Source of the DNA: CBDCWQ01 sp965223435
GTDB lineage: Bacteria; Myxococcota; Kuafuiibacteriia; Kuafuiibacteriales; Kuafuiibacteriaceae
Length of the DNA: 64,000 nucleotides
Direction: 5' to 3'
NCBI GenBank assembly: GCA_965223435.1
Contig: CBDCWQ010000023.1
Span: 1,426,001-1,490,000, forward strand
In this document: one piece after another, positions 1-8,604 of the stretch
Numbering within the stretch: position 1 is the stretch's first letter
Layout of the letters: every line of letters starts with the position of its first letter
Made by a program: the position numbers and the translations under genes
Notes under the pieces: generated by a model
What the model saw: only the letters and a program-made list of their open reading frames with translations
Database searches by the model: none
Told to the model about the DNA's origin: nothing

Positions 1-1381
1 GGAGGTTTCGCTGCAGCAGCACTTTTTCGCCGATCGAAAACAGGGACAAAAATCGACCGAAGGTTCCGCGGTGCCCGGGAAAGACGATGGCCTTTTTGAG
101 AATGGCGGGTGAGGCAAGCACGCCCGGCACGCGCTCTTTCAGGGTGGTTTTGTGTTCAAGATCGAGGGCAAATACGTCGTCGCTTCCGACGATAAAAAAG
201 AGGTGTTTGTCGGCAAAAACCGACAGGGGCGAGGAGATTTCGTCTCCTACGGGGACCTTTCGGTCCGGCTTGCCCGTCTTGGGATCAAAGGAAAGGACAA
301 AAGCGTTGGCTCCGAGGACGATGCGCCCCCTTGCGAGAACAGGGCCGGAGATCACCGTATGGTGCAGGACTTGCCGCCACCGTATCTGTCCGCTCCTCCC
401 GTCCACAGCAAGCAGCTCCTCCTCTCCCGCGAGGTAGACGGTTTGGCCAAGGGCTGCGATTTCTGGGAACGGGGTCTTGAGGGGGACTTTCCATTGGGTT
501 TGCCCCGTGTCTTCGTGGAGCGCGACCACGTCGTTTTCGAGGGCCGCCAGGAGGGTGGAGCCGTTGATGGGGGCCAGCCGGGGGATGGCTCGTCCTACGG
601 TCCGGCACCACTTTTCGGACCCGGTGCCCACGTCTAGGGCACAAAAGGTGCCGTCGGCGAAACGGATCAGGGAAGAACCGCCCCACGAAAGCACGGTGGG
701 GCCTTTGGTGTAGGGTCGACGCCACCGCGGCAGCAGTTCTCCTCTGTGGAGCCGGGCCACGATGTTTCTCAGGATGGGCACCGCCTTCTTCGGTTGCCCG
801 CTCCGCTTAAGATGGGCGGCATACGCCCATCGTTCCCCGAGTTTCCCCCAGCGTTTCTTCGGTGGGGGCGGTGCCAGTCGACGCAGGGTGGGCCCCGCCG
901 CAATTCCCGCGTGGGCGTAGGCCTCTTTGGGTTGCCGGCGGCAGGCTGCCAAGAGGGCATCTTCGTTGGAGATGCCAAACCACAATGGCTTTTTGAGTTT
1001 GGGCAAAAAGGGAGGCCAGATCGCGGTCACCGCGCGGCTGAGTGCGAGGCTTGAATGTCCTTCTTGGGTCGACGACCGGGGAGACTGCTGGGCGACGCTG
1101 AGTTCAACGTGGAGGTTTTGGCGGTTCGGTTTGCCCTTTTGGGTCTCGATTCGACCGTCGAGGGCGAAGTCTGCGAAGGCGTTGTTCCGCGCCTGGTCCA
1201 AGGACTCATCTTCGGGCTTTCGGGCGCGTATCAGGCGTAGATTCGGCGTCTGGATCATCAGGGTCGCGAGCATTTCGCGAACAAAGCAGGCATGGGGGTC
1301 TTGGCCCTCGGGGATCAGCACCAGGGGTGGGGCCGGGGCGCTCGAAAACAGTCCTGCACTCACAATGATGAGGGCCAACAC
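1..1381 (-). CDS. PQQ-like beta-propeller repeat protein, exported (C-terminus off window)
   Basis: I translated the minus strand from a GTG at 1381; the frame stays open to the left edge (about 460 codons) with no stop. The start MLALIIVSAGLFSSAPAP reads as a short signal peptide. After a helical, proline-rich linker (about residues 40-200) the chain shows repeated PQQ/BamB-style blades such as FCALDVGTGSEKWC, VVALHEDTGQTQWKV and LLAVDGRSGQIRWR, each ending in a Trp-containing strand. Such propellers are usually periplasmic or outer-membrane scaffolds; no enzyme function can be assigned. It is divergent from the FecR-domain gene with only about 90 bp between the starts, so the promoters may overlap. 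An in-frame stop lies about 10 codons upstream of the GTG, which bounds the start. The C-terminus is missing. Confidence 0.75.
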   Translation of the reverse strand, partial: MLALIIVSAGLFSSAPAPPLVLIPEGQDPHACFVREMLATLMIQTPNLRLIRARKPEDESLDQARNNAFADFALDGRIETQKGKPNRQNLHVELSVAQQSPRSSTQEGHSSLALSRAVTAIWPPFLPKLKKPLWFGISNEDALLAACRRQPKEAYAHAGIAAGPTLRRLAPPPPKKRWGKLGERWAYAAHLKRSGQPKKAVPILRNIVARLHRGELLPRWRRPYTKGPTVLSWGGSSLIRFADGTFCALDVGTGSEKWCRTVGRAIPRLAPINGSTLLAALENDVVALHEDTGQTQWKVPLKTPFPEIAALGQTVYLAGEEELLAVDGRSGQIRWRQVLHHTVISGPVLARGRIVLGANAFVLSFDPKTGKPDRKVPVGDEISSPLSVFADKHLFFIVGSDDVFALDLEHKTTLKERVPGVLASPAILKKAIVFPGHRGTFGRFLSLFSIGEKVLLQRNL

Positions 1382-1470
1382 GTCCCGCGTATTGGTATCA
1401 ATGCCACTCGGTTACCGCAAACAATGGCTGGTCTAGGTCTCGGCCCTTGGGTTCACGGGAACCAGGGGCT

Positions 1471-2607
1471 ATGGTCTTCATGGCTATGGGTGGATTAGGG
1501 GCTCTTCCTCAGTTTCGGGTGTCGAATAGGTTTTGGGCCGGCTCTGTGTGCCTTTTGGTGGCGTTTTTTGTCGAGGGGCCCAGTCGAGCCCAGGCGGCGC
1601 GGCCCGTTGCGACGATTGCCGCCGCCCGGGGCTCGGTTCAGGTGCGGGGACCGGGCGCAAAAAAGTACGGGCCGGCGAAGGCCGGCATGGGGCTCTCCGG
1701 GGGTACCCGGCTCAAAACCGGTCCGGGGGGCGACGCGCGCCTCAAGTTCTTTGACGGCACGGTCAGCAAAGTCCGTTCCGAGACCGAAATTGTGGTTCGG
1801 GCGCGGCAGGGACAGCGTCAGAGCACCATTGTGCTCTTCTTTGGCCGGATTTGGACCCGGGTCGTGTCCACGGTTCGCGGTGAACGCAAGTTTGAGGTGC
1901 ATAGCGCCAATGCGGTCGCCGGGGTTCGGGGCACGGTCTTCGAGGTCGGGGTCGCTGAAGACGGTTCCACCCGCGTGGTCGTGGAGGAGGGCGAAGTGAA
2001 GGTAGACGGGGACCGAGGGGAGCGGTCGGCGGCCGTTCCTCAGGGCTACGAGGTTCAAAGTACAAGCCAAGGTGCGCTTGAGGCTCGAAAAAAGACGCCC
2101 CAGGATCCCGGCTGGGTGGAGTGGCTCCAAAAAAGGGCGCGCAAACTCGAAAAAGAAGGCCTCAAAGTGGCTCGCGATCTGGATGGCCGTTTGGCCCGAC
2201 GCCGCGCCAAAGTGGAACGTCTGGTGAAGACCCAAAAGCGTCTCCGTCGCGAAATCGAGGCCCTAGGCCGCGCGCCCGGTCCGTCCCGCGACAAGACCCT
2301 TCGGGCCAAACTCAAAGAGCTCGAACGCGTGACCGCCCGCCTCCTTGATATGCGAGCCCGGTTAGAGTCTGCCTTTGGTCTGTTTGCGCGGTGGGGCACT
2401 CTTCATGAGCGTGGTCGGTTCTCGAAAACCGAGGGCAAACAAGTCAAGGCCATCGTGAAGAGCATCGCCAAGATCGCAGCCGATTTTGCGGATATGATCG
2501 AAGAAGGCACCGACCTTTCAGAGGAAGGCATGGATGAGATGATGGAAGAGATGCAAAAAGGGGGCACCTTGCGTCCGTCCAAAAGTGCGAAAGACGAGCT
2601 CTTCTAG
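1471..2607 (+). CDS. FecR-domain protein with C-terminal coiled coil
   Basis: About 378 residues from the ATG at 1471 (AGGGG lies just upstream; an in-frame TTG at 1447 and a GTG at 1519 are alternatives). A signal sequence ends near residue 40 (CLLVAFFVEGPSRAQA). Residues about 45-175 match the FecR fold: an ARGSVQVRGPG strand, a GTRLKTGPGGDARLKFFDG segment, and AVAGVRGTVFEVGVAEDG followed by VVVEEGEVKV. The C-terminal half is highly charged and helical (KRARKLEKEGLKVARDLDGR onward), consistent with a coiled coil. There is no anti-sigma cytoplasmic domain and no sigma factor beside it, so it is unlikely to be a classical FecR regulator; FecR domains of this kind are common in secreted or envelope proteins. 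It is divergent from the PQQ-propeller gene. Confidence 0.82.
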   Translation: MVFMAMGGLGALPQFRVSNRFWAGSVCLLVAFFVEGPSRAQAARPVATIAAARGSVQVRGPGAKKYGPAKAGMGLSGGTRLKTGPGGDARLKFFDGTVSKVRSETEIVVRARQGQRQSTIVLFFGRIWTRVVSTVRGERKFEVHSANAVAGVRGTVFEVGVAEDGSTRVVVEEGEVKVDGDRGERSAAVPQGYEVQSTSQGALEARKKTPQDPGWVEWLQKRARKLEKEGLKVARDLDGRLARRRAKVERLVKTQKRLRREIEALGRAPGPSRDKTLRAKLKELERVTARLLDMRARLESAFGLFARWGTLHERGRFSKTEGKQVKAIVKSIAKIAADFADMIEEGTDLSEEGMDEMMEEMQKGGTLRPSKSAKDELF

Positions 2608-2617
2608 TCCCCAGTTG

Positions 2618-2656
2618 GAGCCCCCCTTGGCTCTGCCGGCTCTGCCGGGGAGGCTC
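2618..2656 (+). terminator. Possible hairpin after the FecR-domain gene
   Basis: GAGCC plus a C-run at 2618-2626 can pair with GGGG-A-GGCTC at 2647-2656 around a loop holding two tandem GGCTCTGCC-like units. It starts about 10 nt after the stop codon, but there is no T-run, so a rho-independent terminator is only a guess. Confidence 0.3.
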
Positions 2657-2724
2657 TCTGAGTTTGACATTTCCGGGAGTCGTTCGGTCCTCTCGGAGAC
2701 GGAAATCTGGGGAAGAGCTTTCGT

Positions 2725-2838
<114 letters not shown>

Positions 2839-2852
2839 GCGGTCTGGGTAAA

Positions 2853-2975
2853 ACCGAACCGAGGCATTTATGCGTTTTGCGAGTACCGCTGTTTGTTCAT
2901 TCGGATAGCCGCTTTGAGCGGCACCATATCCTGAAGCCCCCGGCTTTGCCGGCAAAGCCAGGGAGGACGTCACTC
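2853..2975. repeat. Dispersed hairpin-rich repeat, copy A
   Basis: This approximately 120-bp core matches 14994-15106 closely along its length, with an 8-base insertion (near 2870-2880) and a few substitutions. Shared landmarks in order are AACCGAACCG, GGCATT, TGCGAGTACCGCTG, CGGATAGCCGC, TTGAGCGGC, TATCCTGAAGCCCCCGGC and GGAGGACGTCACTC. It contains a GCCGC/GCGGC hairpin (2908-2922), and an 18-bp perfect palindrome at 2942-2959 (GGCTTTGCCGGCAAAGCC). It is intergenic. I infer a dispersed noncoding element; it does not match a repeat family I can name. Confidence 0.8.
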
Positions 2976-3170
2976 CCCTGAGTCCGTGATCCCTTGCATA
3001 AGTTGGTCGGCGATTTCTTCGCGAAAGCTCCGAAGGACGGGGTTGATGTCGCCCGGAGTCAAATAGGTAGTGTTATCGAGGGTCAGGCACCCGTGTAGAA
3101 TTCCAAAAAGCGGGATCGAGTTGTAGATTCGCCGGTGAGCGAAGTTTAGGTTCCTTTTTAGACAAGGCTT
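2970..3170 (-). pseudogene. 3' fragment of an unrecognised gene, start lost
   Basis: The minus-strand frame ending at a TGA (2972-2970) encodes about 65 protein-like residues, including NLNFAHRRIYNSIPLFGILH and the helical tail PVLRSFREEIADQLMQ. No ATG, GTG or TTG lies upstream in this frame before a stop near 3225; the only candidates are late (a TTG and an ATG near the 3' end). The amino-acid composition is unlike a random frame. It looks like the end of a gene whose 5' part was lost when the beta-helix gene region was placed next to it. Its stop codon sits inside the edge of repeat copy A. I do not recognise the family; a genuine small gene with a non-standard start cannot be excluded. Confidence 0.35.
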
Positions 3171-3209
3171 CGCCGCGATGCGTGCGGCGGATTTGTGACA
3201 GGAGGAACG

Positions 3210-3953
3210 ATGAATCGATTTATTCTATCTATGGGAAGCGTGTTGGCCCTATCCGTCTCGCCGATTGAGGCCGCTGCGAAAACGGTCATAGTTGAGACTG
3301 CGGCCGAACTGGAGTTGGCCGTTCGGACGGCGAGTCCGGACGATGTTATTCGACTCCGTCCAGGCGTCTATGAGTTGACCAGTCGATCGAGTCCGCAACT
3401 TCGTCTGCCCGTGGGTGTGGACCTCGTTGGCCCATCAAACGAGTTGGCCATTGTCAAACGCGCTTTTGAAAACTCCAATGAACACAAGGCATCAGGGAGC
3501 ATTCTGGCTTTGTCCGGGGGCCATACTCGCATTCGCCATATTCACTTTGTTGGGGTCGCGGGGGCTCTTGGCAAGAGGGAGACCGCAATTGTCATTGGAG
3601 TGTCATCAACTACGCTCGGGAATCCTATCCGCGCCCACGTAGACCACTGTGTTTTCGAACACTTTGGGACCGCAATTCGCGCTTCGGGCTCGGTCAACCG
3701 CTTGTTTGTCCGCAGCACCCGCTTCAGAAAGAACGGTGTGAGTATTTGGAGCAGCATCGAGACCGATGTTCGTTACAGCCAGTTCCTGGGGTCCGCTGGC
3801 GAAAAGGGTGTCGTTTCTGTCCTGAATTCCAGCGTGCGCCTTCAGTCAAATCTGTTTTACGAGGCTGACGGTTCCTTTGGGTTTTTTCCGTGGGACCCAA
3901 GCGACGCCAATCTGACGTTGGTGAACAATATCGTTCACCAAGGGACGCCGTAG
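3210..3953 (+). CDS. Secreted right-handed parallel beta-helix protein
   Basis: About 247 residues. The ATG at 3210 is chosen because GGAGG lies 5 nt upstream; a GTG at 3195 is in frame but before that ribosome site. The N-terminus MNRFILSMGSVLALSVSPIEAAA is a signal peptide. The remainder has the pattern of a right-handed beta-helix: IVETAAELELAVRTASPDD, RLRPGVYEL, VDLVGPSN, then short turns ending in VNNIVH. Such domains are found in pectate-lyase-like and other surface carbohydrate-binding or cleaving proteins; no catalytic residues can be identified. The chain is short for the family. By eye the gene is less GC-rich than its neighbours and it sits beside a gene remnant and a dispersed repeat, suggesting acquisition or rearrangement. 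Confidence 0.7.
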   Translation: MNRFILSMGSVLALSVSPIEAAAKTVIVETAAELELAVRTASPDDVIRLRPGVYELTSRSSPQLRLPVGVDLVGPSNELAIVKRAFENSNEHKASGSILALSGGHTRIRHIHFVGVAGALGKRETAIVIGVSSTTLGNPIRAHVDHCVFEHFGTAIRASGSVNRLFVRSTRFRKNGVSIWSSIETDVRYSQFLGSAGEKGVVSVLNSSVRLQSNLFYEADGSFGFFPWDPSDANLTLVNNIVHQGTP

Positions 3954-4000
3954 AGCGCGCGCCTGCAGCCCGGCGTAGGACGAAAGCTGGGCGGATGTTC

Positions 4001-5221
4001 TCAGCCGCCAAGCCTGGTTTCGAAGTCGTGGCCTGTTGGGTTTTGGAAGACCCGCAAGTCAAAGGTCGGAAGAACGGCCAAAACATGGTCGAAAATATCG
4101 GCCTGAAAGGCTTCAAAGTTCGCCCAAGCGGTGTCATTGCTGAACATGTAGATTTCGATGGGGAGCCCTTCGGGGCCCCCTTGGAGTTGCCGCACCAAGA
4201 AGGTCATATCCTTGTGTCTTTGAGGGAGTGTTTGGAGGTGGTTCACCAAGTAGGCGCGGAAGGTACCGATGTTGGTCAGGCGCCGACCGTTGCCGGGCTC
4301 GGTGCTGTCGATTTTTTGCTCTTCATTGTATGATGCAACCTCTTGGGCCTTTTCGGTGAGGTACGCACTGATATGATGCAACTTGGATAGTTTTTTTGAG
4401 AGCGCTTCGTCGAGGAAGCGGATGCTCCGTTGGTCGATATTGACCGAACGTTTGATGCGCCTACCTCCGGCGTTGGTCATGCCCCGCCAGTTTTTGAAGG
4501 CGTGATCGATCAGTTTATGGGTAGGAATGGTGGTGATGGTCTTGTCCCAGTTTTGAACCTTGACCGTATGAAGGGCAATGTCGATGACGTCACCATCTGC
4601 ACCAAACTGGGGCATCTCGATCCAGTCGCCCAGACGCAACATGTCGTTGGACGCGAGTTGAATACTGGCCACGAATGATAAGATCGTGTCCTTGAATATC
4701 AGCAAGATGATGGCGGTCATTGCACCGATGCCGCTGAGGAGGCCCCATGGCGAACGATCAAGGACGATGGCGAGTATGGCGATGCCCCCCATCATGTATC
4801 CAATCAGCTTGACGATCTGCAAATAGCTCTTGATCGGGGGGTCGTTGTCTTTGCGGGCGGCGTTGTAGATTTCGTTGGCTGCGGTCAGCACGCGCCCGCC
4901 CACCAGGAGGAAGATGAAGAGCACATAGGCGACGATCAGGCGCTGGGTGATTTTCTCGATCTCTTCTCCAAGAAGATAGGCAGCGTAATAAACGACGATG
5001 GCTGGCGCCAGCCAGGCGAGGCGATTGAAGACCCCCTGGTCCAAAAGGACATCGTCCCAAGCGGTGTTTGTCTTCTTGACGACGAAGGCCACCACCCGAA
5101 GAAGAAGCCTTTTGGCAACCCAGTAGCCCAAGACGGCCAATAGAATGAGGCCGAGTGCCAAGGGCAAATGTACGAGCTCTTCGTGGCTGCCGAGCCATTC
5201 AAGCCACTGGTCTTTAGTCAT
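4001..5221 (-). CDS. ybdG: MscS-family mechanosensitive channel, YbdG/MscM type
   Basis: 406 residues, close to the E. coli YbdG length (about 415). Several N-terminal membrane segments are visible (HLPLALGLILLAVLGYWVAK, WLAPAIVVYYAAYLLG, YVLFIFLLVGG), then the pore helix and MscS beta domain. The diagnostic stretch RLGDWIEMPQFGADGDVIDI followed by TVKVQNWDKTITTIPT and NWRGMTNAGGRRIKRSVNID matches my memory of YbdG nearly residue for residue, as does the C-terminal QADIFDHVLAVLPTFDLRVF. The protein should gate in the inner membrane under osmotic stress. AAGGA lies about 8 nt before the ATG. The gene overlaps the upstream lipoprotein gene by 8 bp, so the two are probably cotranscribed and translationally coupled. 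Confidence 0.93.
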   Translation of the reverse strand: MTKDQWLEWLGSHEELVHLPLALGLILLAVLGYWVAKRLLLRVVAFVVKKTNTAWDDVLLDQGVFNRLAWLAPAIVVYYAAYLLGEEIEKITQRLIVAYVLFIFLLVGGRVLTAANEIYNAARKDNDPPIKSYLQIVKLIGYMMGGIAILAIVLDRSPWGLLSGIGAMTAIILLIFKDTILSFVASIQLASNDMLRLGDWIEMPQFGADGDVIDIALHTVKVQNWDKTITTIPTHKLIDHAFKNWRGMTNAGGRRIKRSVNIDQRSIRFLDEALSKKLSKLHHISAYLTEKAQEVASYNEEQKIDSTEPGNGRRLTNIGTFRAYLVNHLQTLPQRHKDMTFLVRQLQGGPEGLPIEIYMFSNDTAWANFEAFQADIFDHVLAVLPTFDLRVFQNPTGHDFETRLGG

Positions 5222-5939
5222 GGCTCAGTTCCTTTTGCGTATCCGCGGGGGTGCTGGTGGCGATGGGTTCAGATTGTGGGTAGGGACGTATCACGAGGTT
5301 GTCGAACCGGAGCTGGTTTCGCCAGTTGTTGAACGCGAATCGGTTGTGGTGGGGTCCGTGGAGCGGCTCCGGGTCTTCGAATTCGAGATAGGGCTTCTTG
5401 TCGAGCAGCCACCGAATGTGGCGCTCGTGTTTTTCGATCCGCCAGTGGATCCACCGTTTGCCGGTGACTTGCGTGGGGGTCTTCGTTTTGCGATCGCGGC
5501 CATGCTCGTCGAGTCGGGCGATGACCGAGTGTTTGTTTTTCCAGCCGCCAAGAACAAAAATGTATCCGGACGCGTGTTTTTTGCCGTCGGTCATCAGTTC
5601 GACTTTGGTGTCCACGTCGTGGGTTTCGCTGTAGCTATCGAATTCGACAACCACGTTCTCAGGCAAGACCGCCCGCAAGAAGAGGGGCGCGTTGTGCGCC
5701 CCGGTGCTGATGAGTCGCCCGTCTTCAATCGCCCAGTGTCCACCGCTGGGCATCCACTCGGGACCTAGGGTTTTTTCGGAGAAATCCGCGCTGTAGGGTA
5801 CGGAGACCGCCACCGGCTCGATGCGTTTACAGCCGACAAGGACCCCGAGGGCGAGCAAGGCCACACCGGAGCAGGGGCGCCTCCCGCTTCGACGGGCTCT
5901 CAGGCTCCGGCGTCGACGCTCTCTTTTGGTCGTATGCAT
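5214..5939 (-). CDS. Lipoprotein with LamG/DUF1080-like jelly-roll domain
   Basis: 241 residues. A strongly basic N-region (KRERRRRSLRARRSGRR) precedes a hydrophobic stretch and the lipobox LVGC (Cys37), so it should be an acylated envelope lipoprotein. The mature part resembles concanavalin-like lectin/glucanase folds: YSADFSEKTLGPEWMPSGGH, AIEDGRLISTG, VVEFDSYS, SGYIFVLGGW, IHWRIEKHERHIRWLLDKK and RFDNLVIRPYP. This pattern (Trp-rich strands ending in FDNL) is typical of LamG or 3-keto-disaccharide hydrolase-like domains that bind or act on sugars. No catalytic residue is certain. It overlaps the mechanosensitive-channel gene downstream by 8 bp, and it is divergent from the helicase. Confidence 0.75.
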   Translation of the reverse strand: MHTTKRERRRRSLRARRSGRRPCSGVALLALGVLVGCKRIEPVAVSVPYSADFSEKTLGPEWMPSGGHWAIEDGRLISTGAHNAPLFLRAVLPENVVVEFDSYSETHDVDTKVELMTDGKKHASGYIFVLGGWKNKHSVIARLDEHGRDRKTKTPTQVTGKRWIHWRIEKHERHIRWLLDKKPYLEFEDPEPLHGPHHNRFAFNNWRNQLRFDNLVIRPYPQSEPIATSTPADTQKELSHD

Positions 5940-6113
5940 GGGGGACGTTTCCTGGGTGCCGTCCAGAGGGGCCTTTGTGTCTCTGTCGCTGCCTTAGCCC
6001 GGCGCGCAAGCCATCCCAAGCGCTTTGTGGGCTTAGAGTCAGCGTTTCCCATAGGTGTTGGTCTCGTATCAGGCATTGACTGGTTACCGGGGACACCCGA
6101 TATCTGGCGCCGC

Positions 6114-7856
6114 GTGAATCAAGCCAACAAATCCACTGCCCCCGTCCGTTTCGATGATCTGCCGCTTTCCGAGGAGGCCCGTGAGGGGCTCCGGGCGTTG
6201 GGTTATGAGTTGGCCACGGCGGTGCAGGCCGCGGTGCTGGCGCCCGCGTTGGCCGGCGAGGACCTGATGGTCCAATCCAAAACGGGCACCGGCAAAACGA
6301 CGGCGTTCGGTCTTCCGGTGATCGAGCGCATTCGTACCGATGCCCAGCAAATCGACCCTCAGGCGGTGATCTTGTGCCCTACCCGAGAGCTGGCTATCCA
6401 GGTGGCCGAAGAGCTGGCCGAGCTCGGCGACCCTAAAGGGGTGCGGGTCCTTCCCATCTACGGTGGTGCCGCGATGGGGCCCCAACTCAAGATTCTCAAG
6501 GCTGGGTGTGACGTGGTGGTGGGGACCCCGGGTCGGGTTCTGGATCACATTCGTCGAAGGACGTTGCGTTTGGTCCACGTGCATATCGGTGTGCTGGATG
6601 AAGCCGACGAGATGCTGTCGATGGGGTTTTGGGAGGACGTGACCGCCATCTTGGAAAAGCTTCCGGCAGAGCGCCAAACATTCTTGTTCTCTGCGACCTT
6701 GCCCGACGCGATTCGAAAGACGGCGCTCAACTACATGAAGGAGCCCAAAAACATCGATATCTCCAGGGATGAGTTGACGGTCGAAGGCATCCGCAATGTG
6801 GTCTACGAGACCGACGACCGTCTGCCCAAGCCGAGAAACCTCTTGTACGTGCTTGAGGTTGAGCGGCCCGAAAACGCGATTATCTTCTGCAACACCCGAG
6901 ATGATACCAACATCGTGGCTGCGTTTTTGAGGCGACAAGGTTTGAATGCTTTGGCGCTCTCAGGTGAACTGGCGCAAAAGGACCGCGAGCGTATCATGCA
7001 GCGTATGAAGCGGGGCGACCTTCAATATTTGGTCGCGACCGACATCGCTTCTCGAGGCATCGACATTTCGGACCTTTCTCATGTGGTGAACTATGCGCTG
7101 CCCGAGTTTACGGAAGTGTACGTGCATCGGGTGGGGCGCACCGGTCGGGTCGGCAAGAAGGGGACGGCCATCTCCTTGGTGAGCGGGCGCGACGAACTGA
7201 CCTTTACGGAGTTGGTGCGAACCTTCCAAATCAAGTTCGAGAAACGAAGCTTGCCCGACAACAACGAAATCACGCGACTTCAAGCGGCCCGGGTGACTGC
7301 CGAGCTCTTAAAGGAAGCTCGAGAAGTGGAAATCACCGCCAGCCTGCCTCTTGCGGAGTGTCTGCGAGAAGCCGAGGGGTCGCAAGAGGTCATCGCATTT
7401 TTGTTGAAGCGCTATTTTCAGCAGCTCGAAGAGGAGCGCGCACAAGGCCTGGCGGAAATCGCCGGTGTTCGTGAGCGCCCTGGTTCTCGTGCGGCTTCGA
7501 GGGTTGCACCGGATCGGGGCCAAACTCGGAGCCGGAGCCGGAGCCGGAGCATGACTCGAAAAGACCGTCCGGGGACCGATGTTGGAGGTCGCGACGACAA
7601 GACAGAAAGGATACGGCTTTTTGTGAGCCGCGGCGTCTCTGATGGATACCGAGAAGACCAGGTTCGTCGGTTGGTGCTGGAAGCAACCGGAATGACCAAT
7701 GAGGAAGCGGCGGTGACGCGTATCCAGCTTCGGCGAACACACTCTTTTGCGGAGGTGTCCGGCGAAGCGGCAAAACGTGCGATTCAGGCCTCGGACGCGG
7801 GAATTGAGCGCGAAGAAAAACCGGTCACCATCGAACGGGCACGGACCAGGGGATAA
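6114..7856 (+). CDS. deaD: DEAD-box RNA helicase (DeaD/CsdA-like, DbpA-type RNA-binding tail)
   Basis: About 580 residues from a GTG at 6114; the frame extends upstream to 5934, but that stretch (about 60 codons) has no helicase character and no ribosome site is clear for either start. All core motifs are present: SKTGTGKTT (Walker A Lys61), PTRELAIQV, GTPGR, LDEADEML (DEAD at 162-165), SATLP, ATDIASRGIDIS and VHRVGRTGR. The C-terminus (ERIRLFVSRGVSDGYREDQ onward) has the DbpA/CsdA RNA-recognition fold with a preceding basic linker containing an Arg-Ser repeat encoded by tandem GGAGCC hexamers near 7527-7550. It should unwind structured RNA in ribosome assembly or cold adaptation. An unrelated small gene follows within 10 bp. 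Confidence 0.93.
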   Translation: MNQANKSTAPVRFDDLPLSEEAREGLRALGYELATAVQAAVLAPALAGEDLMVQSKTGTGKTTAFGLPVIERIRTDAQQIDPQAVILCPTRELAIQVAEELAELGDPKGVRVLPIYGGAAMGPQLKILKAGCDVVVGTPGRVLDHIRRRTLRLVHVHIGVLDEADEMLSMGFWEDVTAILEKLPAERQTFLFSATLPDAIRKTALNYMKEPKNIDISRDELTVEGIRNVVYETDDRLPKPRNLLYVLEVERPENAIIFCNTRDDTNIVAAFLRRQGLNALALSGELAQKDRERIMQRMKRGDLQYLVATDIASRGIDISDLSHVVNYALPEFTEVYVHRVGRTGRVGKKGTAISLVSGRDELTFTELVRTFQIKFEKRSLPDNNEITRLQAARVTAELLKEAREVEITASLPLAECLREAEGSQEVIAFLLKRYFQQLEEERAQGLAEIAGVRERPGSRAASRVAPDRGQTRSRSRSRSMTRKDRPGTDVGGRDDKTERIRLFVSRGVSDGYREDQVRRLVLEATGMTNEEAAVTRIQLRRTHSFAEVSGEAAKRAIQASDAGIEREEKPVTIERARTRG

Positions 7857-7863
7857 AAACAGC

Positions 7864-8598
7864 TTGGCTAAGAAAGCTTCGGCGGTGTCTCGGACACAAA
7901 AGCGGCCGGCAAAGAGAAAAGGGGGCGGACGTCGTTTGAGACCGGCCCGCGGCCCCCTCCCACAAACCGGACAACCGTCGAAGACGGAGCGTGCGATGGC
8001 TTTGCAGCTCGAAGAGCTCGAGCCGGGAACCCCGCGACATGCTCTTCTTGCTTCGGCGATTGACTTCAAGCGCTCGTGGGTTCATCTGGCGCGGGCCCTT
8101 GCGGAGGCAGCCCGTGAGGGTTTGTTTCGCGCTTGGGGCTTTCGAACCCTCGAGGCGTACGCCCAACACGAGTTGCACCTTCGTCGCGAAACGACGCAAA
8201 AGCTTGTGCGTTCGTTCGATTTTTTGGCGGCCAACGAGCGAGGCTTGCTCCGCGCCGCTGAAGCTGAGGACCAAGTGGTGCCCCTCCCGGGTTACCAGGC
8301 CGTAGATATCTTACGGGAGGCGCAAACCAACCCCTATCTGTCTGAGGAAGATTACCGCGAGATCCGGGATCAGGTCTTTCGAGAGGATCCTTCGCCGAAT
8401 GCGCTGCGCAAGCTTGTTCGAGAGAGGGCCCCGGAGCCACCCAAAAAAGAGGCTCTAGACCCTACCGAGGGTCTAAGGCGCTGCCTGAAACTTGCTGAAC
8501 GTCTCTACGGGCTTCTGCTCGAAGAGAATGCTCCGCCCGGCGTTTGTCGCTCCGTTGAGGACGCCGTCGGTGGGCTTCGAAAAGCGCTTGGTGAGTGA
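7864..8598 (+). CDS. Hypothetical helical protein with basic N-terminal extension
   Basis: About 244 residues from a TTG at 7864, 8 bp after the helicase stop; GGGGAT just upstream may be the ribosome site. The frame is open back to 7747, and an ATG at 7996 is another possible start, so the start is uncertain. Residues 1-45 are lysine/arginine rich. The body is all-helical: ALQLEELEPGTPRHALLASA, FKRSWVHLARALAEAAREGL, FRAWGFRTLEAYAQHELHLR and ETTQKLVRSFDFLAANE, a pattern like DNA-binding helical bundles. I do not recognise the family; an RNA- or DNA-associated role is only suggested by the basic tail and the helicase upstream. Confidence 0.7.
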   Translation: MAKKASAVSRTQKRPAKRKGGGRRLRPARGPLPQTGQPSKTERAMALQLEELEPGTPRHALLASAIDFKRSWVHLARALAEAAREGLFRAWGFRTLEAYAQHELHLRRETTQKLVRSFDFLAANERGLLRAAEAEDQVVPLPGYQAVDILREAQTNPYLSEEDYREIRDQVFREDPSPNALRKLVRERAPEPPKKEALDPTEGLRRCLKLAERLYGLLLEENAPPGVCRSVEDAVGGLRKALGE

Positions 8599-8604
8599 AC
8601 ATCG

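Noticed and set aside
6084..6938. Long minus-strand frame opposite the DEAD-box helicase.
   Set aside because: Antisense shadow of a gene with all helicase motifs; high GC in third positions keeps the frame open.
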